DNA of 64,000 bases from Ceratorhiza oryzae-sativae (Eukaryota > Basidiomycota > Agaricomycetes > Cantharellales > Ceratobasidiaceae). Positions 34,379 to 46,204 of this stretch are shown here, piece by piece (within the stretch, counting starts at the first letter, position 1; every line of letters starts with the position of its first letter). The stretch is from contig JARWMV010000239.1 in assembly GCA_030998015.1 (NCBI GenBank), positions 558,001 to 622,000 of the forward strand, in the 5' to 3' direction. The notes under the pieces are model-generated. The model was not told where the DNA came from. It did not search any database and saw only the letters and a program-made list of their open reading frames with translations. The translations under genes and the position numbers were made by a program.

Positions 34379-36460
34379 ATGGCCACTGCAGAAATGAACT
34401 CGAAAATCACACTCGGAGACTTGACGACTGCTACACCTGCGGGCTCGGTTCGGACAACTGCTTCTCATCGCCAGAGTATCGAGCTAGCCACGCTGAACGA
34501 CGCACAGTCCGATAGGACCGCGGCACCACCGGCGTCAAACGAAGAGGCGCGGGCGGCTGCAGAATCGCGTAGGGAAATGATCGCCCTTGCGGCCGTAAGC
34601 TGGACACAGTTTATGGTGAGTCCGGTAACATCAAACACGTTTAATTAATATCAACAAACTTAATTCGCAGGCTGGATGGAACGACGGAACACTTGGCCCT
34701 TTGATTCCAAGAATTCAGAACTATTATGGGGTAGGCTCGAGCAGTTCTTTCTCTCAACGGCATCTAAAAACATGATCGCTAATTGTGCAGCTTGGATTTA
34801 TCACCGTGTCCATGCTTTTCGTCTCAGCCTGCATCGGGTTCGTCACAGGCGCGGCCCTTGTGGTTCATTTGACTGATCGATATGGATTTGGTCGCGTTCT
34901 CATTATGGGATCTCTTTTTCAAATCCTGGTATACTCGCTTCTAAGCGTTACGCCTCCGTTCCCAGTTATGTGTGTTGCGTTGGTGGTCAACGGGGTAGGA
35001 ATGGCGTTCCAGAACGCGCAAACCAGTGCGATGGTCATTTCATTGACCAAAAATCCAGGGCTGAAGATGGGTATTCTGCAGGCTGGTTACGGCAAGTGTT
35101 CATTTCTCGATGGTTAGGCTATCTAGCTCAGACCCCGGGGATTAATTCGTAGGCGCTGGAGCGTGTGCTGCGCCGCTTGTTGCGACCCGGTTTGCTTCGA
35201 TGCCCCGATGGTCGTTTTATTACCTTGTTTCTTTGGGGTTGGCGGTCACGAACACCGCCGGGCTTTCTTATGTGTTTAGGTTTAGGCGTTTACCAGAGAT
35301 TCTGGCGAGTTTTGGTATTCCCGAGGTTGTCCATACGCCGAGCACGGCCAGTCTAACAAATACCGCCAAATTTTGAGCCTCAGGGTGGCTTACATTCTAG
35401 CATTCTTCTGCTTGGTCTATGTTGGAACAGAAGTTACTATTGGAGGTGAGTCTAATCTTAAGGCGCAATACTAGAATTCATAATACTTTGTATTGCTTGA
35501 ATAGGTTGGATTGTAACTTTTCTGATTGATACTCGAGGCGGAGGTGCTTCAGCAGGATACGTCTCAAGGTTCGTGCCCCGTTACTTGTCGATCCCTCGGT
35601 CTCTGAAATTGTTCTAGTGGTTTCTTCGCAGGTACACACAGCTTCAAACTACCCTGTCTCTACCCAACTAATCCTCTTTCAAAGGACTCATGCTTGGGCG
35701 ACTGGCGTTGATCTGGGTCAATCAAAAGGTCTGGAGTTGCTAGGCCCTCTGGTCACAGATTACTGAGACAACGATGTAGGTCGGGGAGCGGCGAGTGATA
35801 TACCTATATTCTGTTTTGGTTGTCGCTCTTGAGTTCGTGATTTGGTTTACCCCATCACTTGTCTTGAACGCGGTGGCCGTCGCTGTAGTTGGGTTGTTAC
35901 TAGGTGTGTCGGGATTTTCTAGTACCAAAAGTCTCTTCACTGAAACTGCCCTAGGGTGCGCCTTATCGTCAAAAAACACCAGCTCGAAATGTTCACTAGC
36001 ATTATTCAGACCATTCTATCCCATTCTCATGAACCAGTGCGGGGGTATGCTCCCAGCATGGTAGGCAAACTTTTGTGTGCCTGGTCCGCCTAACTGATGA
36101 TCTTCACAGGCTGCTGACTGGAGCCGTCAGTTGGATTGCGAGGTGAGACACTGCCATCGGTTATTCAACGTATTCTAAATGCATATATCTTGGTTTAGCT
36201 CTGGGCAAGCAGGCTCCGCCGTCTTTCCTTTCCTCACTGGTGTATCGCTCAAAAGGTGTGCGTGCCTGTGTTTCAGTCGTTTATAAACTAAAAATACTAC
36301 TATATTCAGCATGGCGTACAGGTAATGCAGCCGTTGTAAGTTCCTCGTCGCGTATTTATATCCCTTTTGACACTTTGGCTATGTCAGAATTGTCGCCCTA
36401 GTTGTTCTTATGAGCCTAACGTGGGCGGTAATCCCTCGTGTGAGCAAAAGGCAAGACTAA
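34379..36460 (+). CDS. Major facilitator superfamily transporter
   Basis: Multi-exon gene for a 12-TM MFS protein of about 480 residues. A cytosolic N-terminus precedes TM1 (SWTQFMAGWNDGTLGPLIPR, with the first exon ending at FM). TM2 and loop 2-3 carry VHLTDRYGFGRVLIMGS, the D-R-x-G-x-x-x-v-l variant of the MFS signature. Further segments include FQILVYSLLSVTPPFPVMCV and, in the second half, VAYILAFFCLVYVGTEVTIG and GWIVTFLIDTRGGGASAGYV. The last exons give PFYPILMNQCGGMLPAWLLT and end at LTWAVIPRVSKRQD. It resembles fungal MFS proteins related to the FucP/BSC6 type. Substrate unknown. The intron at 35092-35152 has a GC donor. Near 35340 one base is missing, between the HTPST stretch and NKYRQILSLRV. 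The start may be 34394, given the TATA position. Confidence 0.82.
35092..35152 (+). other. GC-AG intron in MFS gene
   Basis: The donor G|GCAAGT and acceptor TAG join QAGYG to AGACAAPLVATRF in frame. The nearest GT (at 35096) would break the frame. Confidence 0.65.
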
Positions 36461-36654
36461 GGTCAATAATTCGCTAGGACGCGTGTGCGTATGTATGTAT
36501 ATATTATTGAGTTTGAATCAAACTTTAGCTACGCGTTCTCGGACCTGGAGAATCCGTCAATTATAGAACCTGTTGATGAGTTCTGTAAATTGCCTCCACA
36601 CCCATTTTGGGTTCTAAGTCCGGAATCGAACGCTACGCTCCGGCCCGCCGAGAG

Positions 36655-36662
36655 TATATATA
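36655..36662 (+). promoter_or_regulatory. TATA box of CE16 gene
   Basis: TATATATA lies 33 bp before the ATG at 36695. Confidence 0.4.
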
Positions 36663-36694
36663 CGAGCCATTAAGTAGGTTTCCCTTCGCCTCAA

Positions 36695-37990
36695 ATGATT
36701 TCTCTACTCTTCCTGACACTTGTGGGTGGAGCCACTGCCGCGGGGTCAAGTGGTCTCAAACTAAGACTGTGCTTGCGTTCGGAGACAGCTATACGTTTGT
36801 CAAGGAACGCTCGGACACACCGCATACAGGCGAGTGGATTCTTTGCCTCCCAGGTCGGTAATGAACTAAGTGGTGTGATTGTGTAGCTTTTGGGGAGATA
36901 GGTTCAATGCAACGATTACCAAAGATCAAGTTCAGACGAATGCGATTGTTGCGAATGCGGTAAATTTGGATAAAGGCAAAGCCAGCTACCCTCCTAATTG
37001 ATTTTCATAGACAAGTTCGATGGCGCAAACTGGTTGAGATGATCACTGGGTGTTACTCCGGTTCACCAGCCAAGTGTCCACGCATACTTTGGAACTTTGC
37101 GTTTGCTGGGGCGGATATTGATCCTGCTATGCATGTACACCTTTTTCTTGAGACTTTGCGTCATTACTGATAGAGCGATTTGATAGTTTGACGCTTCATC
37201 ATAACTATACTATCGACTTGACGGAGCAAGTGGCTCAGTGGGAACAAGCGAAAAACGACAAACTCTTGAAAGCACCTAGCAAAAGCTCGCTCGCAGCATT
37301 CTTTATTGGGATCAACGATACCGGCGATACCGCCGCGTGGAAGAATGTAAGCATTGTTCCGGTCATGTGTGAGTGGTACCGATGTATGCGTGTAGATCAC
37401 GGACTGGGCGGCATTTTGGAATTCCGAGTTGGATTCGTACTTTAACGCAGTAGTGAGTGGACTATTCTTTTCCGAGCTATGTAATTCAATCGATGGCAGG
37501 AAAAAGTTTATCAGACTGGCCTTCGTTCATTCCTATTCCTCAACGTCCCACCGACAGATCGTTCACCGGCTTCTTTGAAAAGTGCTAATGCGCCCAACCA
37601 AAAAGCTCAAATTGCGAGCTTTAATTCCCTCCTTGCTGGTCGGATCGATTCGTTCAAAAAGAATAAGACGGATATATCGACGGTTTCGATTGATACGAAC
37701 GCGCTGTTGACTGGTGTATTAAACAATGCGACTGCCTATGGGTTCACGAACATCACAGGGCAAGTCCATTGGCTGGTGCGAGAGGCGCATAACTAATCGA
37801 GTATGGATACATAGGTATTGCCAGTGTTCTGATCCGGGTTACTTTTGGTATAGTAAGTATCCATGAATTCTATTGTTTGGGTCGGGATAGAACAGAAATA
37901 TTGCTCTTTTTAGACACAGGGCATATCACGGACCGCGCGCACCGGTTGTTGGCAGATGGGATCTTGAGAGCACTCGAGAAAACAGGGTAG
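36695..37990 (+). CDS. CE16 GDSL/SGNH acetylesterase, secreted (several apparent frameshifts)
   Basis: The signal peptide is MISLLFLTLVGGATAA. Block I is KTVLAFGDSYTFV, with the nucleophile Ser. Then come FNATITKDQVQTNAIVANA, ILWNFAFAGADIDPAM, LTLHHNYTIDLTEQVAQW and block III GINDTGD, followed by TDWAAFWNSELDSYFNAVEK and FLFLNVPPTDRSPA. The last exon gives YNTGHITDRAHRLLA, holding the catalytic Asp-x-x-His equivalent. CE16 enzymes remove acetyl groups from the ends of xylo- and manno-oligosaccharides. At five points (near 36741, 36801, 37018, 37035 and 37134) one base must be restored to keep the family frame, and each is explicable as a shortened homopolymer run. Two introns (36830-36886 and 37760-37814) have GC donors. 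As written the gene is broken. It may be a pseudogene or carry sequence errors. Confidence 0.78.
36830..36886 (+). other. GC-AG intron in CE16 gene
   Basis: AG|GCGAGT to TAG, 57 nt. The junction gives AYS|FWGDRFNATI, fitting the family. Confidence 0.55.
37760..37814 (+). other. GC-AG intron in CE16 gene
   Basis: GG|GCAAGT to TAG, 55 nt. The junction gives NITGYCQCSDPGYFWYN, the conserved block before the catalytic His. Confidence 0.65.
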
Positions 37991-38661
37991 ACAGGCTTCT
38001 AGCACAGAGTGTACCTAGGATCAAAGACAAACAGCTGTATTTATGGTTTCCTTTTGGGGTGAAACTGGCAAGGACCAACCGTGTCATGGATGAACGAACA
38101 TCACAACGAACAACATCCGTGTTCGTGGATCCAACCGACCGCGCGAGCGAGAGAGCAACGGCCGCTTTCGGCTGTGTTCAGCAGCTGTCGTGGATAGACT
38201 AGCATTGTTGTTGGTGTACCATTGCTAGGGGCCGCATTTGATTTGTGCCGACACGATCACGCCAGTTGGACTCTTCTCGACGTCCATCATCAGCTCGCTT
38301 TGCTCTGTGCGTTCTCGCCACCTCTCGTTGTTCTGTTCTCTGTCCCCGGGCACCGGTAGTTGACTTGGTGCCAGCTGGTCATCTCAAAGCTTGCGAGGCG
38401 GATATAATAGGGGGAGACGCTGGGCTGGGTTCCATTAGACTTTTAGGTAGGTGAGCTGGCAGCGTGCTGAGCGAAACAGACGGAGCTGACCGAAACGCGT
38501 TGTACATCTCGCAGAACGTGCTTCTGCGGTGTTCTGTACTTGTTCCTGGCCTGCTGTCCGCAGCGTGTTCGAGCCCGGGCGCATCACCTCCTATCTGCTG
38601 TACACCCAAACGAGTTCCCACCGGCTCATGCGTCTCTGAGCGTCCAGACACAACCACATAA
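37991..38661. other. Intergenic, 5' region of Sec7-like gene
   Basis: No gene seen. The second half is C/T-rich and GC-rich, with overlapping non-conserved frames on both strands. It probably contains the promoter and a long leader of the large gene that starts at 38662. Confidence 0.4.
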
Positions 38662-41600
38662 ATGGAGCGCGCACGGTCCCCACCCCCACCTCCGGGCTCT
38701 GCTGCCCTCCGTGCCGACATGGTCGCGAAACTCAAGCGCGCAGCGTCGCTCCCGCGCATGAAGGACGGGCGACGCCCGCCGATGCCCATGCACGCTGAGG
38801 GTGTCAGCGAAGGCGAACGCGTCACTCCTCACAGCACCGACCCCGATGTCGAGCGTCGGCGCGCCGCCCATGCACTTGGTCACGAGCCAGATACTGAGAC
38901 AGAGGGCGAGTCGGGCACGGTGAGCGAGCCGACGCCCAGCGTGGGTATGGGGTTTTCCTATGGCCGGACGGACTCAATGCGTACGGTGCGTCAGAGCGAC
39001 CAACAGATCAAGACGGATGTTCAGATGGCGAGTGGAAGTGGGCTTCAACGGAGTGCAACGACCGGAGGAAAGCTCGAATCCCAGAGTGTGTTGCGCTTTC
39101 CTAGCGAAGAGGATGGAGAAGACTATCAACCAGACCAAGGCCACACTGCACCACCTACAGAACAAGAGCCAGAAGCGACACCTGCACCCACCACCGCACC
39201 GTCGCCAAGTCCGCGAAAAAGAACACGATCACGCTCCCGCTCACGATCGCTTGAGCGCAAGAAGATTGCCCAGCAGCTAAAGGCCTTGCAGCAACAGGAC
39301 GAAGACGCCCAGATGAGCTCGTCGACCGACGAGCAGGTCCCACCTGTTCCCTTGCCTGGCCGGGATGCGATTGGTGCATACTCTCCGTTTGGATACATGA
39401 CGCCAACCATGGCGAGCACCCGACCGTATACTCCCTCACGCGCCCAGTCACCCACCCAATTCGACGGATTTGCCGCTGCCGCTGCCGCACGCAATGTCGC
39501 ACGAACTCCGCCACCTTTGGCACTACTACAACAACAATTACAGTTACAAGCACGTTCACGCAGCCCAACACCAAACCTACTCGGCTCGCCAATTTTCCAA
39601 GTGCCCCTACCCCTCTCCCCTGCTAGTCCCGTCATGCCTGTTTCGGGCTTGCCAACGCTCGACAATATTCGAGATAGGCTAGGCGATCGCCTAGGCGCGC
39701 AGCTTTTCCGCTCAAACAGTGCTGCCGCACGAATCCTGCAGCAAGGTAGCGAAGAGCATCAAATTCCCCTTCCTCCATCTCGAGTGAATACGCCCGCTGC
39801 ATTATCATCTCGCGCGGGAACACCAGGCCCAGGTCTCGGTCGAAGCAATACCACAGGAAATCTCATGGGCATGTCTCCTGCTGGGGCGGGTATAGGAGAC
39901 AGAAATGCCGCGCGCCAGGCGATGCTCAAGAAGATTGGTGGACGAGTTGAAAAGGGAGGCGGAGGTGGGGACGGAGACCAGACGAGCGGGGCGGAAGACA
40001 CAATCCTGATGAACGGCCGCGCTACACCCTTTCGAGCCGCTACGCCTGGAGTCGGTATGGGAGGCATGCGATCGCCGACGCCTGGTAGTATGAGAGTCCA
40101 GACGCCAACTCCGCGGGCTCAAACCCCCGGCGGTGCAGACGATGGCGGGACGAGTTCTGCGCCAGGGACGCCTACGCCTGGAAGGAGTCGCAGACGCTCA
40201 CATGGGCGACGAAAGAGCCGGTCTTCGGGCGTGACCGTGGTTGTGGATGATCGAGATGACCCGACACAGCCGGTTGTGCCGCCTCAGCCTGTGCCGACGC
40301 CAAAGCCGGAGACGGTGGTACCCTATTCTTCGCCTAAGCCCCCTCTGGTGAATGACCATGATGAGGATGACGACGAGGACGACGATCCGACGAGTCCAAA
40401 GGGTCTCGCGAGGCAACGTAGTGTCAAGTTGGAGCGCGACAAGGCATTGCAAAAGCTAGCGGGCGGTCCACCTTCGCGAGTAGCTCACCGTCCACCGCTA
40501 GTTGAAGATGAAGACGACGAAACGCCTGACACGAGTACGCCCAACTACCTCGGCCTGCCAACCCCACTTTCGTCTTCAACACCCAACCACGTATACCGCA
40601 TGCTTCGGACATCTCTGTCCAGTCTGGATCGTCGATCCCAGTGTTCGTGGCAGAACAAGGGGCGATGTCGCCCTATCGACAGGATACGTTCCCTGTACCG
40701 ATCAGCCAGGCATATCCAAAAGGAAGCCCGAGCCATGAGGTGGAGGACGTAGAAGATCATGAGGCCGAACAAGTCGTGTATCCCGAAGACCCCACCACAA
40801 AAGCCAGACGGACGTTTAACGAGTCTTTGGACAGACTTGGGGGATCTAAAGCTGGTTAGTTAGGTCATTGGTTCAACTTGAAGCTTGCTAAATGCCATTT
40901 TATCAGATTTGGGGGGTGATATATACAGAATCCCAACCGAGTCGGCTGGACTCCGGGAACAGGATGGAGAGGAGGAAGAGACGGACAGAGAGGTGCAAAC
41001 GTTCCAACCCTACCCTGGTAATCGGCGCACACCAGCCACCTCGTGGGTCTCTCGACGCTCCGTCGAGGATGTCTCGTCACTGCATGCTGAATCATCCACT
41101 CTTCCACCATCTACACCGTCCACCACGGTGTTTTCGGCCTCTGCGCGACCAGATGGCGATTTACATGGGAGTACCGGGTCACTCGCATCGCATGGATTCG
41201 CGGCTCCTGCGTCAGTGTCTTCGACTTCGCACTCGTCTGGACAGGGTCGGGCTACGGGAGCAACAGCGTCAGCACATTCGTTGACGGATTGGGAAGAGGT
41301 GCCCGTGCAGCCAAAGCAGTCCAAGAAGGATGGGCGCAACTGGCAGCAAAAAGTGATGACCGGGATAGCCACGCTTGGGCGGAGCACGAGTCGAACCGAG
41401 GGTCGTCGTTCGAGGTCAAACAGCATTGTCAACGGCCGACGGGACGACGTGAACCGAGAGAGCGGAGCGAGTGCAGCGAGCACGGGTGCGACGATTTCTC
41501 CTACGGGCTCGCATCACACGATTGGGCAAATGGCACACGCGGGTGCATCGGCCATGTCGCTCACCGCAATGCCTATGACGCGCGGTGGGGTATCCCCCGT

Positions 41601-44031
41601 GCCTCCTGCTCTGTCCAACGATCCGCGTTTGGCGGATGGCAAGCTTCACGCATTCCCCGGTATCCAGAAGCTCGAGGCCGAGAGGGAGCGCAAATTGCGG
41701 GAGCGTGGTCAATCGGTTTCGGGAATCAACGCGGAGAGTCCAGAGCGAACAGCCGATGCGTCGACGCCCAGCCCTGAGCGCGAGGTCGAGAGGAGGCTGC
41801 ACCACCAGGCTTCCGACAGCCGGCTGCTCTCACGATTCCAGCAGACAGGTGCTGTGCCCCCCAAACAAGAATACCTGGACATCCGCGTCGACCCGTCTAC
41901 GCCGAACAAAGGGCTACCGACCACCCGCGAGGGGGTAAGGGGATGGCTCAAGAAGTTCCAGTCTCCCGCGTCCAACGGCAAGCCCACACGCAACCGCAAG
42001 GCCTCGCTCACCGACGTGCTCGTTCATCGAGGAAAAGGATCCGACAGCGGAACCGAGCGGGACGAGGCCCGGAAGAACCGGCACAAGGTGCATCCGGTGC
42101 AGGAACACTCACAGTCCGGCTCGGATGCTCGGATGGAGCTCACGGCCGATCCGTTTGCGCCATCAACCGAGGTGACGCCTTCGCCAGCCAGCACACACTC
42201 ACCGTCGTTTGCCTCGCCCGTCGCTTCTCCGCGAAATTCGCGTCCAGTCAAAAATCTGTTGCGCGCATCATTTGTCATGGCTCAGGTTGACGCGTTGCTA
42301 GGTGGGACGGCGCCAAGCCGCTCCAGCTTGACGACCCACCGCGCAAGTTGCTGCTCATGAGCCCCGTGCTTCAAGTCGTGAACCAAAACACGGTCAAAGA
42401 TCGGTACCTGTTCTTGTTTACCGATTTACTCGTGATCGCCAAGCCAATCACCGTCGAAGAAGACTCGGTCCGAGACATCCACAAGCCCTCGCTGGACCGC
42501 ATGCTCGTGGTCCGGAGCGTGATCGAGTTGCACAAGTTGCATTTGCACTCGGTTCGCGACGAAAACGCGTCCTTGGCCTCGTCGGCCGATACTGAGCCGC
42601 AACCCGCGATGAAGCTCTTTGCTCAAAAGTTTGCCCGAGATGCGATTCACGCAGTCACCTCGCTTCAGGAAAAGGCCAAGCTCCAAAATGAACCCGCCAC
42701 GGTTGCCCAGCTGCTGTTCCAAGCCACCGAGCTCGACAAGGTCCAGCTTGGTATCTTCCTCGCGCACAGGAACTCCAAGGCTATTCTGCGCCACTTTATC
42801 GATCGATTTGGTTTTACAAACATCCGTATCGATCACGCTCTCCGCATCTTTTTGCTCTCGATCGTACTGCCGTCCGATTCGAACTCGGTTGACTACTTGC
42901 TCGGGACCTTTGCCACCGTGGTTCGAAGCCAACTCGGGCGTGATTGCGTTTGACAAGGACCTGGCCATTCGTCTCGTTCTAGCTATCATGCAGTTGAACT
43001 CTGCTCTTCACTCGGGATACGATGCCCGGTTTGGGTTCCCGAACCGTGCGATCTCTGCCCAGGATTTCATCGACGCGTTCCGCACGCGTGATACCCGAAA
43101 CCTGGTTCCCGACGAAGTTCTCAAGCGTATTTACGAGTCGGTTCGACACCAGAGCATCGACCAAGCAATTGACCCGCGCGAGGGAACCCCCACCAAGACT
43201 GTTGTCATTACCCCAGGACGGCTGCCAGATCGCCTGACCTGCCGCGTAGCTTCAGAACCCATTACCATTCGTATTCCAGAGCCCGATCCAGACTTTACGA
43301 TCAGGCTATACGGACAAGACCTGTCGTTTGAACCCAGCGTGCTCGACTTTTCGGAAACAAGCGAGCAGACGTTCAAGGTCGTCGGCAACTCGTTTGGAAC
43401 CAAGACGATGATCATGGCGCGTACGGGGCGACATGCTCAGCGCTATGTTGGAGTCCCGCTCAGCAACAAATTTAGCGTGGAGCGTGCGTTTATGCGCAAC
43501 ACATTCCAGATCTCGTTTGTTCGCCACAACGAGCAACCGCGCAAGTACATGTTCAGCGTCGAGGGCAGCCTGGTGCATCAACAGTGGATGAGCGTCATGC
43601 GACGTCAGATTGCGCGTGCGGTGGAGGCTGACTCGAGCGATTCAGGATTGGGTCCGCTAGAAGCCAAGTCGCGTCGAGCGGCCGAGGCTGTGGCTGTCCA
43701 AGTGCTTCGCGACACGCTAATCGCTCCGGACGACCGTGCTGCGCATTCGCACCCACGCGTGGGTTCGTCGCTTGGGGCGATGCTCGCGTACGGCGGAGAA
43801 GGTCCAGTCGCCGGCATGCACTCGATCCCGCTCGCCAAGGGCGCGCCGAGGAGCGGCCACGACCTTGTGACAATCTGTCAACAGAATAGCATGTTGCCGC
43901 TGGTCCTTGGCTTTTTGCATTCAAAGTTGCCAGGAACGGGTACGGGCGCAGCACAGGCGGAGGAATCCGAGCGCGAAGTGGTGACTTCTGGCTCGTGGGG
44001 CGTCACAAATGGCGGGAATGGGCGGATCTAA
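38662..44031 (+). CDS. Large Sec7-domain (Arf-GEF-like) protein with PH modules
   Basis: A protein of about 1,760 residues with almost no introns (one near 40858-40906). The first 1,200 residues are disordered and rich in Ser, Pro, Thr and Arg, with many S/T-P sites. A PH-like module follows: LLLMSPVLQVVNQNTVKDRY, LFLFTDLLVIAKPI. The Sec7 domain then runs from LLFQATELDKVQLGIFL and FIDRFGFTNIRIDHALRIFL to LAIMQLNSALHSGYDA (Sec7 motif 2, usually LNTSLH) and VPDEVLKRIYESVRH. A C-terminal PH-like module has RNTFQISFVRHNEQPRKYMF. The usual motif-1 LPGEAQ is LPSDSN, so the catalytic Glu is Asp. Three frame breaks are visible: near 40607 (CTTCGG for CTTTCGG), near 42325 before LDDPPRKLLL, and near 42918 (two bases) before WFEANSG. 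The neighbours are unrelated. Confidence 0.8.
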
Positions 44032-44811
44032 GCAGGTAGAATGACAGCGCCGTCGAGACTTGGTAAGTTTTAAAGTATTGGTCACTAGTTGTTCGGCTCC
44101 TAACCAATACATGCCTCTTTTTCACCCGCTTGCCAGATTTTATCTCTTACACATCCAAAAACAATGAATGTCCTCTATTTTTAAGCACATTAACCAAGGA
44201 CCGGCTTGATAATTTTTCCTTTTGCTGCAGATCTCGTTTTGTTCCTCATTTGCTCTTGTTTCTATCTGAGGGTTCGTTTTTCATTGATGGTTTGCTTGAT
44301 ATATATTGCTTTCTTGTAACGCTATGTACGCAATCGCTCGACTCTACAATATTGATTCATCTGACGCATGTATGCGCGTATTTTACGAGGGCGCAGGCCT
44401 AGAACGACATACTTTGGCCGCGCTCCCTTGTTGACACGCGTCCCGTTGGATGCGCCCAAAGAACCCAGTCTTCTTTGCGCCCGGCCTAGCCCCAGTTGAA
44501 TTGACGCAATGGACAGTAATAAACGAGATTTATATTTATCTAGTCCAATCGGGAGATACCGTACTTGTAGGAAACATTGACAACGAGCGATGGGGCAAAC
44601 CGTATGGGGTAGTGGTACATAGGGGGGGATCCAAGACTATCAGACACAGCGTAAGGGGCACCGACACAGACACAGCCAATGCGGCAAAAACATTGAAAGA
44701 AAGAAAGCCCATCCAAATCAAGAACAAGAATAACAACAGATAAATCAGCGGCTGCCCAGGTCATGCACGAAATAAAAGCAAGTAATGAACGAACGTCCGA
44801 CAGAGAATAGA
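44032..44811. other. Intergenic between convergent genes
   Basis: The 3' regions of the Sec7-like gene and the DUF6534 gene meet here. The short open frames show no domain. A-rich sequence at 44690-44740 fits the 3' UTR of the minus-strand gene read from the other side. Confidence 0.45.
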
Positions 44812-46204
44812 TCAGCGCTGAGCCTCGACATCCTTTTGGCCCACGATGTACGGGTATCCACTAGGTTCACCAAGGCCGAGGGTATGTTTCGAAACGTTGT
44901 CCTCGTCGTCAAAGTCGCTATTACCGCTTTGAGCCTGTCGGTTCGGTAGCGCGACCATTTGGACACCGGGGTTAAGATCGTCGGCATGAGTCTCGCGCAC
45001 GGTGGTGATCTGCACTCGGTCCTTGGACATCGTATGCGCAGTCACGTCCCCGCGGGCTCTCCTCCACTCGTTGCGGTCCCCGTACTGCGTGCTCCGAGCG
45101 TCATCCGTGCGGCTGCTCCCGCCAAACGCCACGCTTCGCGAGTTGAACGTCGCGAGGAGGGTGTTGGTGTACAGCTTGGCCAGCGCGAGTGCGGGGATCA
45201 TGTGGAGGTTGTTGTGCTGGTACACGAGGTAGAGGATGAGCTCGGTAATCGCGGCTGTGGTGGTGACCATGCCCGTTTCGACGGTCATCCTGATCAGTTT
45301 CGTAATGACTGTATCAGTCTGGCTGAATCCTGTCGAAGCACGCGCAAGCTGAAACGAGGGGGGAGGAGTATAAACAGGCTGAAGATGGAAGTATAGAAGT
45401 GGAGACGTACGAAAGTGACCATGGAAATCGTAATGATAAAATCGCAGAGCGCTGATCCACCTAGCCAGACCGTGGCCGAGGGAAAGAGGGAAGCGATCTT
45501 GGTGATGTCATTCACGATGGCAAACTGTGAAAACAGACGTGATGAGCACGTGCAAGCGAGCGGCTAAGACGAGCATTGCATACCTTGATGCCAGAATACA
45601 TCGCGCATAGACCCTGGGCGACGGCGATGCTAACGATGAGCCCTGCCAATGGAATCGACTTGCTGAGGACCCAAATACGCCATGCAAAGAATAACTGGAC
45701 GGTCGCGGAGACTGAAAAAAGTGGAAATCACATTCCCCGATTTCGTTGAGCATCCCTGAATGATGGCCGTGAGGCTGGGGGAGTGACCTACCAATGCCAC
45801 TCAGGAGCGGAACGGCAATCCATGACCAGCCAGGGTCGTCGAGCACATGGAGGTCGCCCCAGCCCTCTGAGAGGAAATGCCAGGCGTTGTGCGTGGTGAG
45901 CGCGGTTTGGACGCAGTCGACAAAGAAGAGACCGTAGACGAGGCTTTTGATGACCCGGCTGTCGTTGGGAAAGGAGAGATAGTAGATGTCTGAATGCGGA
46001 AGATGAGCGCTAGTGGGGGGGGATAGGGGGTTGATGTACGCACAGACTTGGACGATGAGGATGCCAAAGAGCCCCCAGTTGAACAGGTAGCCGAGCAAGA
46101 GAGGGCCAGTGCTAGGGGATGGTCAGGCGACGAGCAGCGCGTTCGGGCGGTCATACGCACATGAGCTGGATATCGCCGGGCACGCCTGGGAGGACTTGGG
46201 ACAT
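44812..46204 (-). CDS. DUF6534 seven-TM membrane protein
   Basis: Five or six exons encode about 350 residues. The start MSQVLPGVPGDIQL is followed (after a splice completing Ile) by TGPLLLGYLFNWGLFGILIV, the first TM and the G-x-x-x-N-W typical of the family. Then come YYLSFPNDSRVIKSLVYGLF, VDCVQTALTTHNAWHFLSEG, WIAVPLLSGI, QLFFAWRIWVLSKSIPLAGL, SATVWLGGSALCDFIITISM and TELILYLVYQHNNLHMIPAL, with ALAKLYTNTLLATFNSR closing the TM bundle. The F-F-A-W-R-I-W motif and the closing K-x-Y-x-N-t-L-l-a-t-x-N-x-R are the DUF6534 hallmarks. The polar C-terminal tail is cytosolic. The function is unknown. The layout resembles a receptor-like seven-helix protein, but there is no evidence of signalling. 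Confidence 0.85.
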
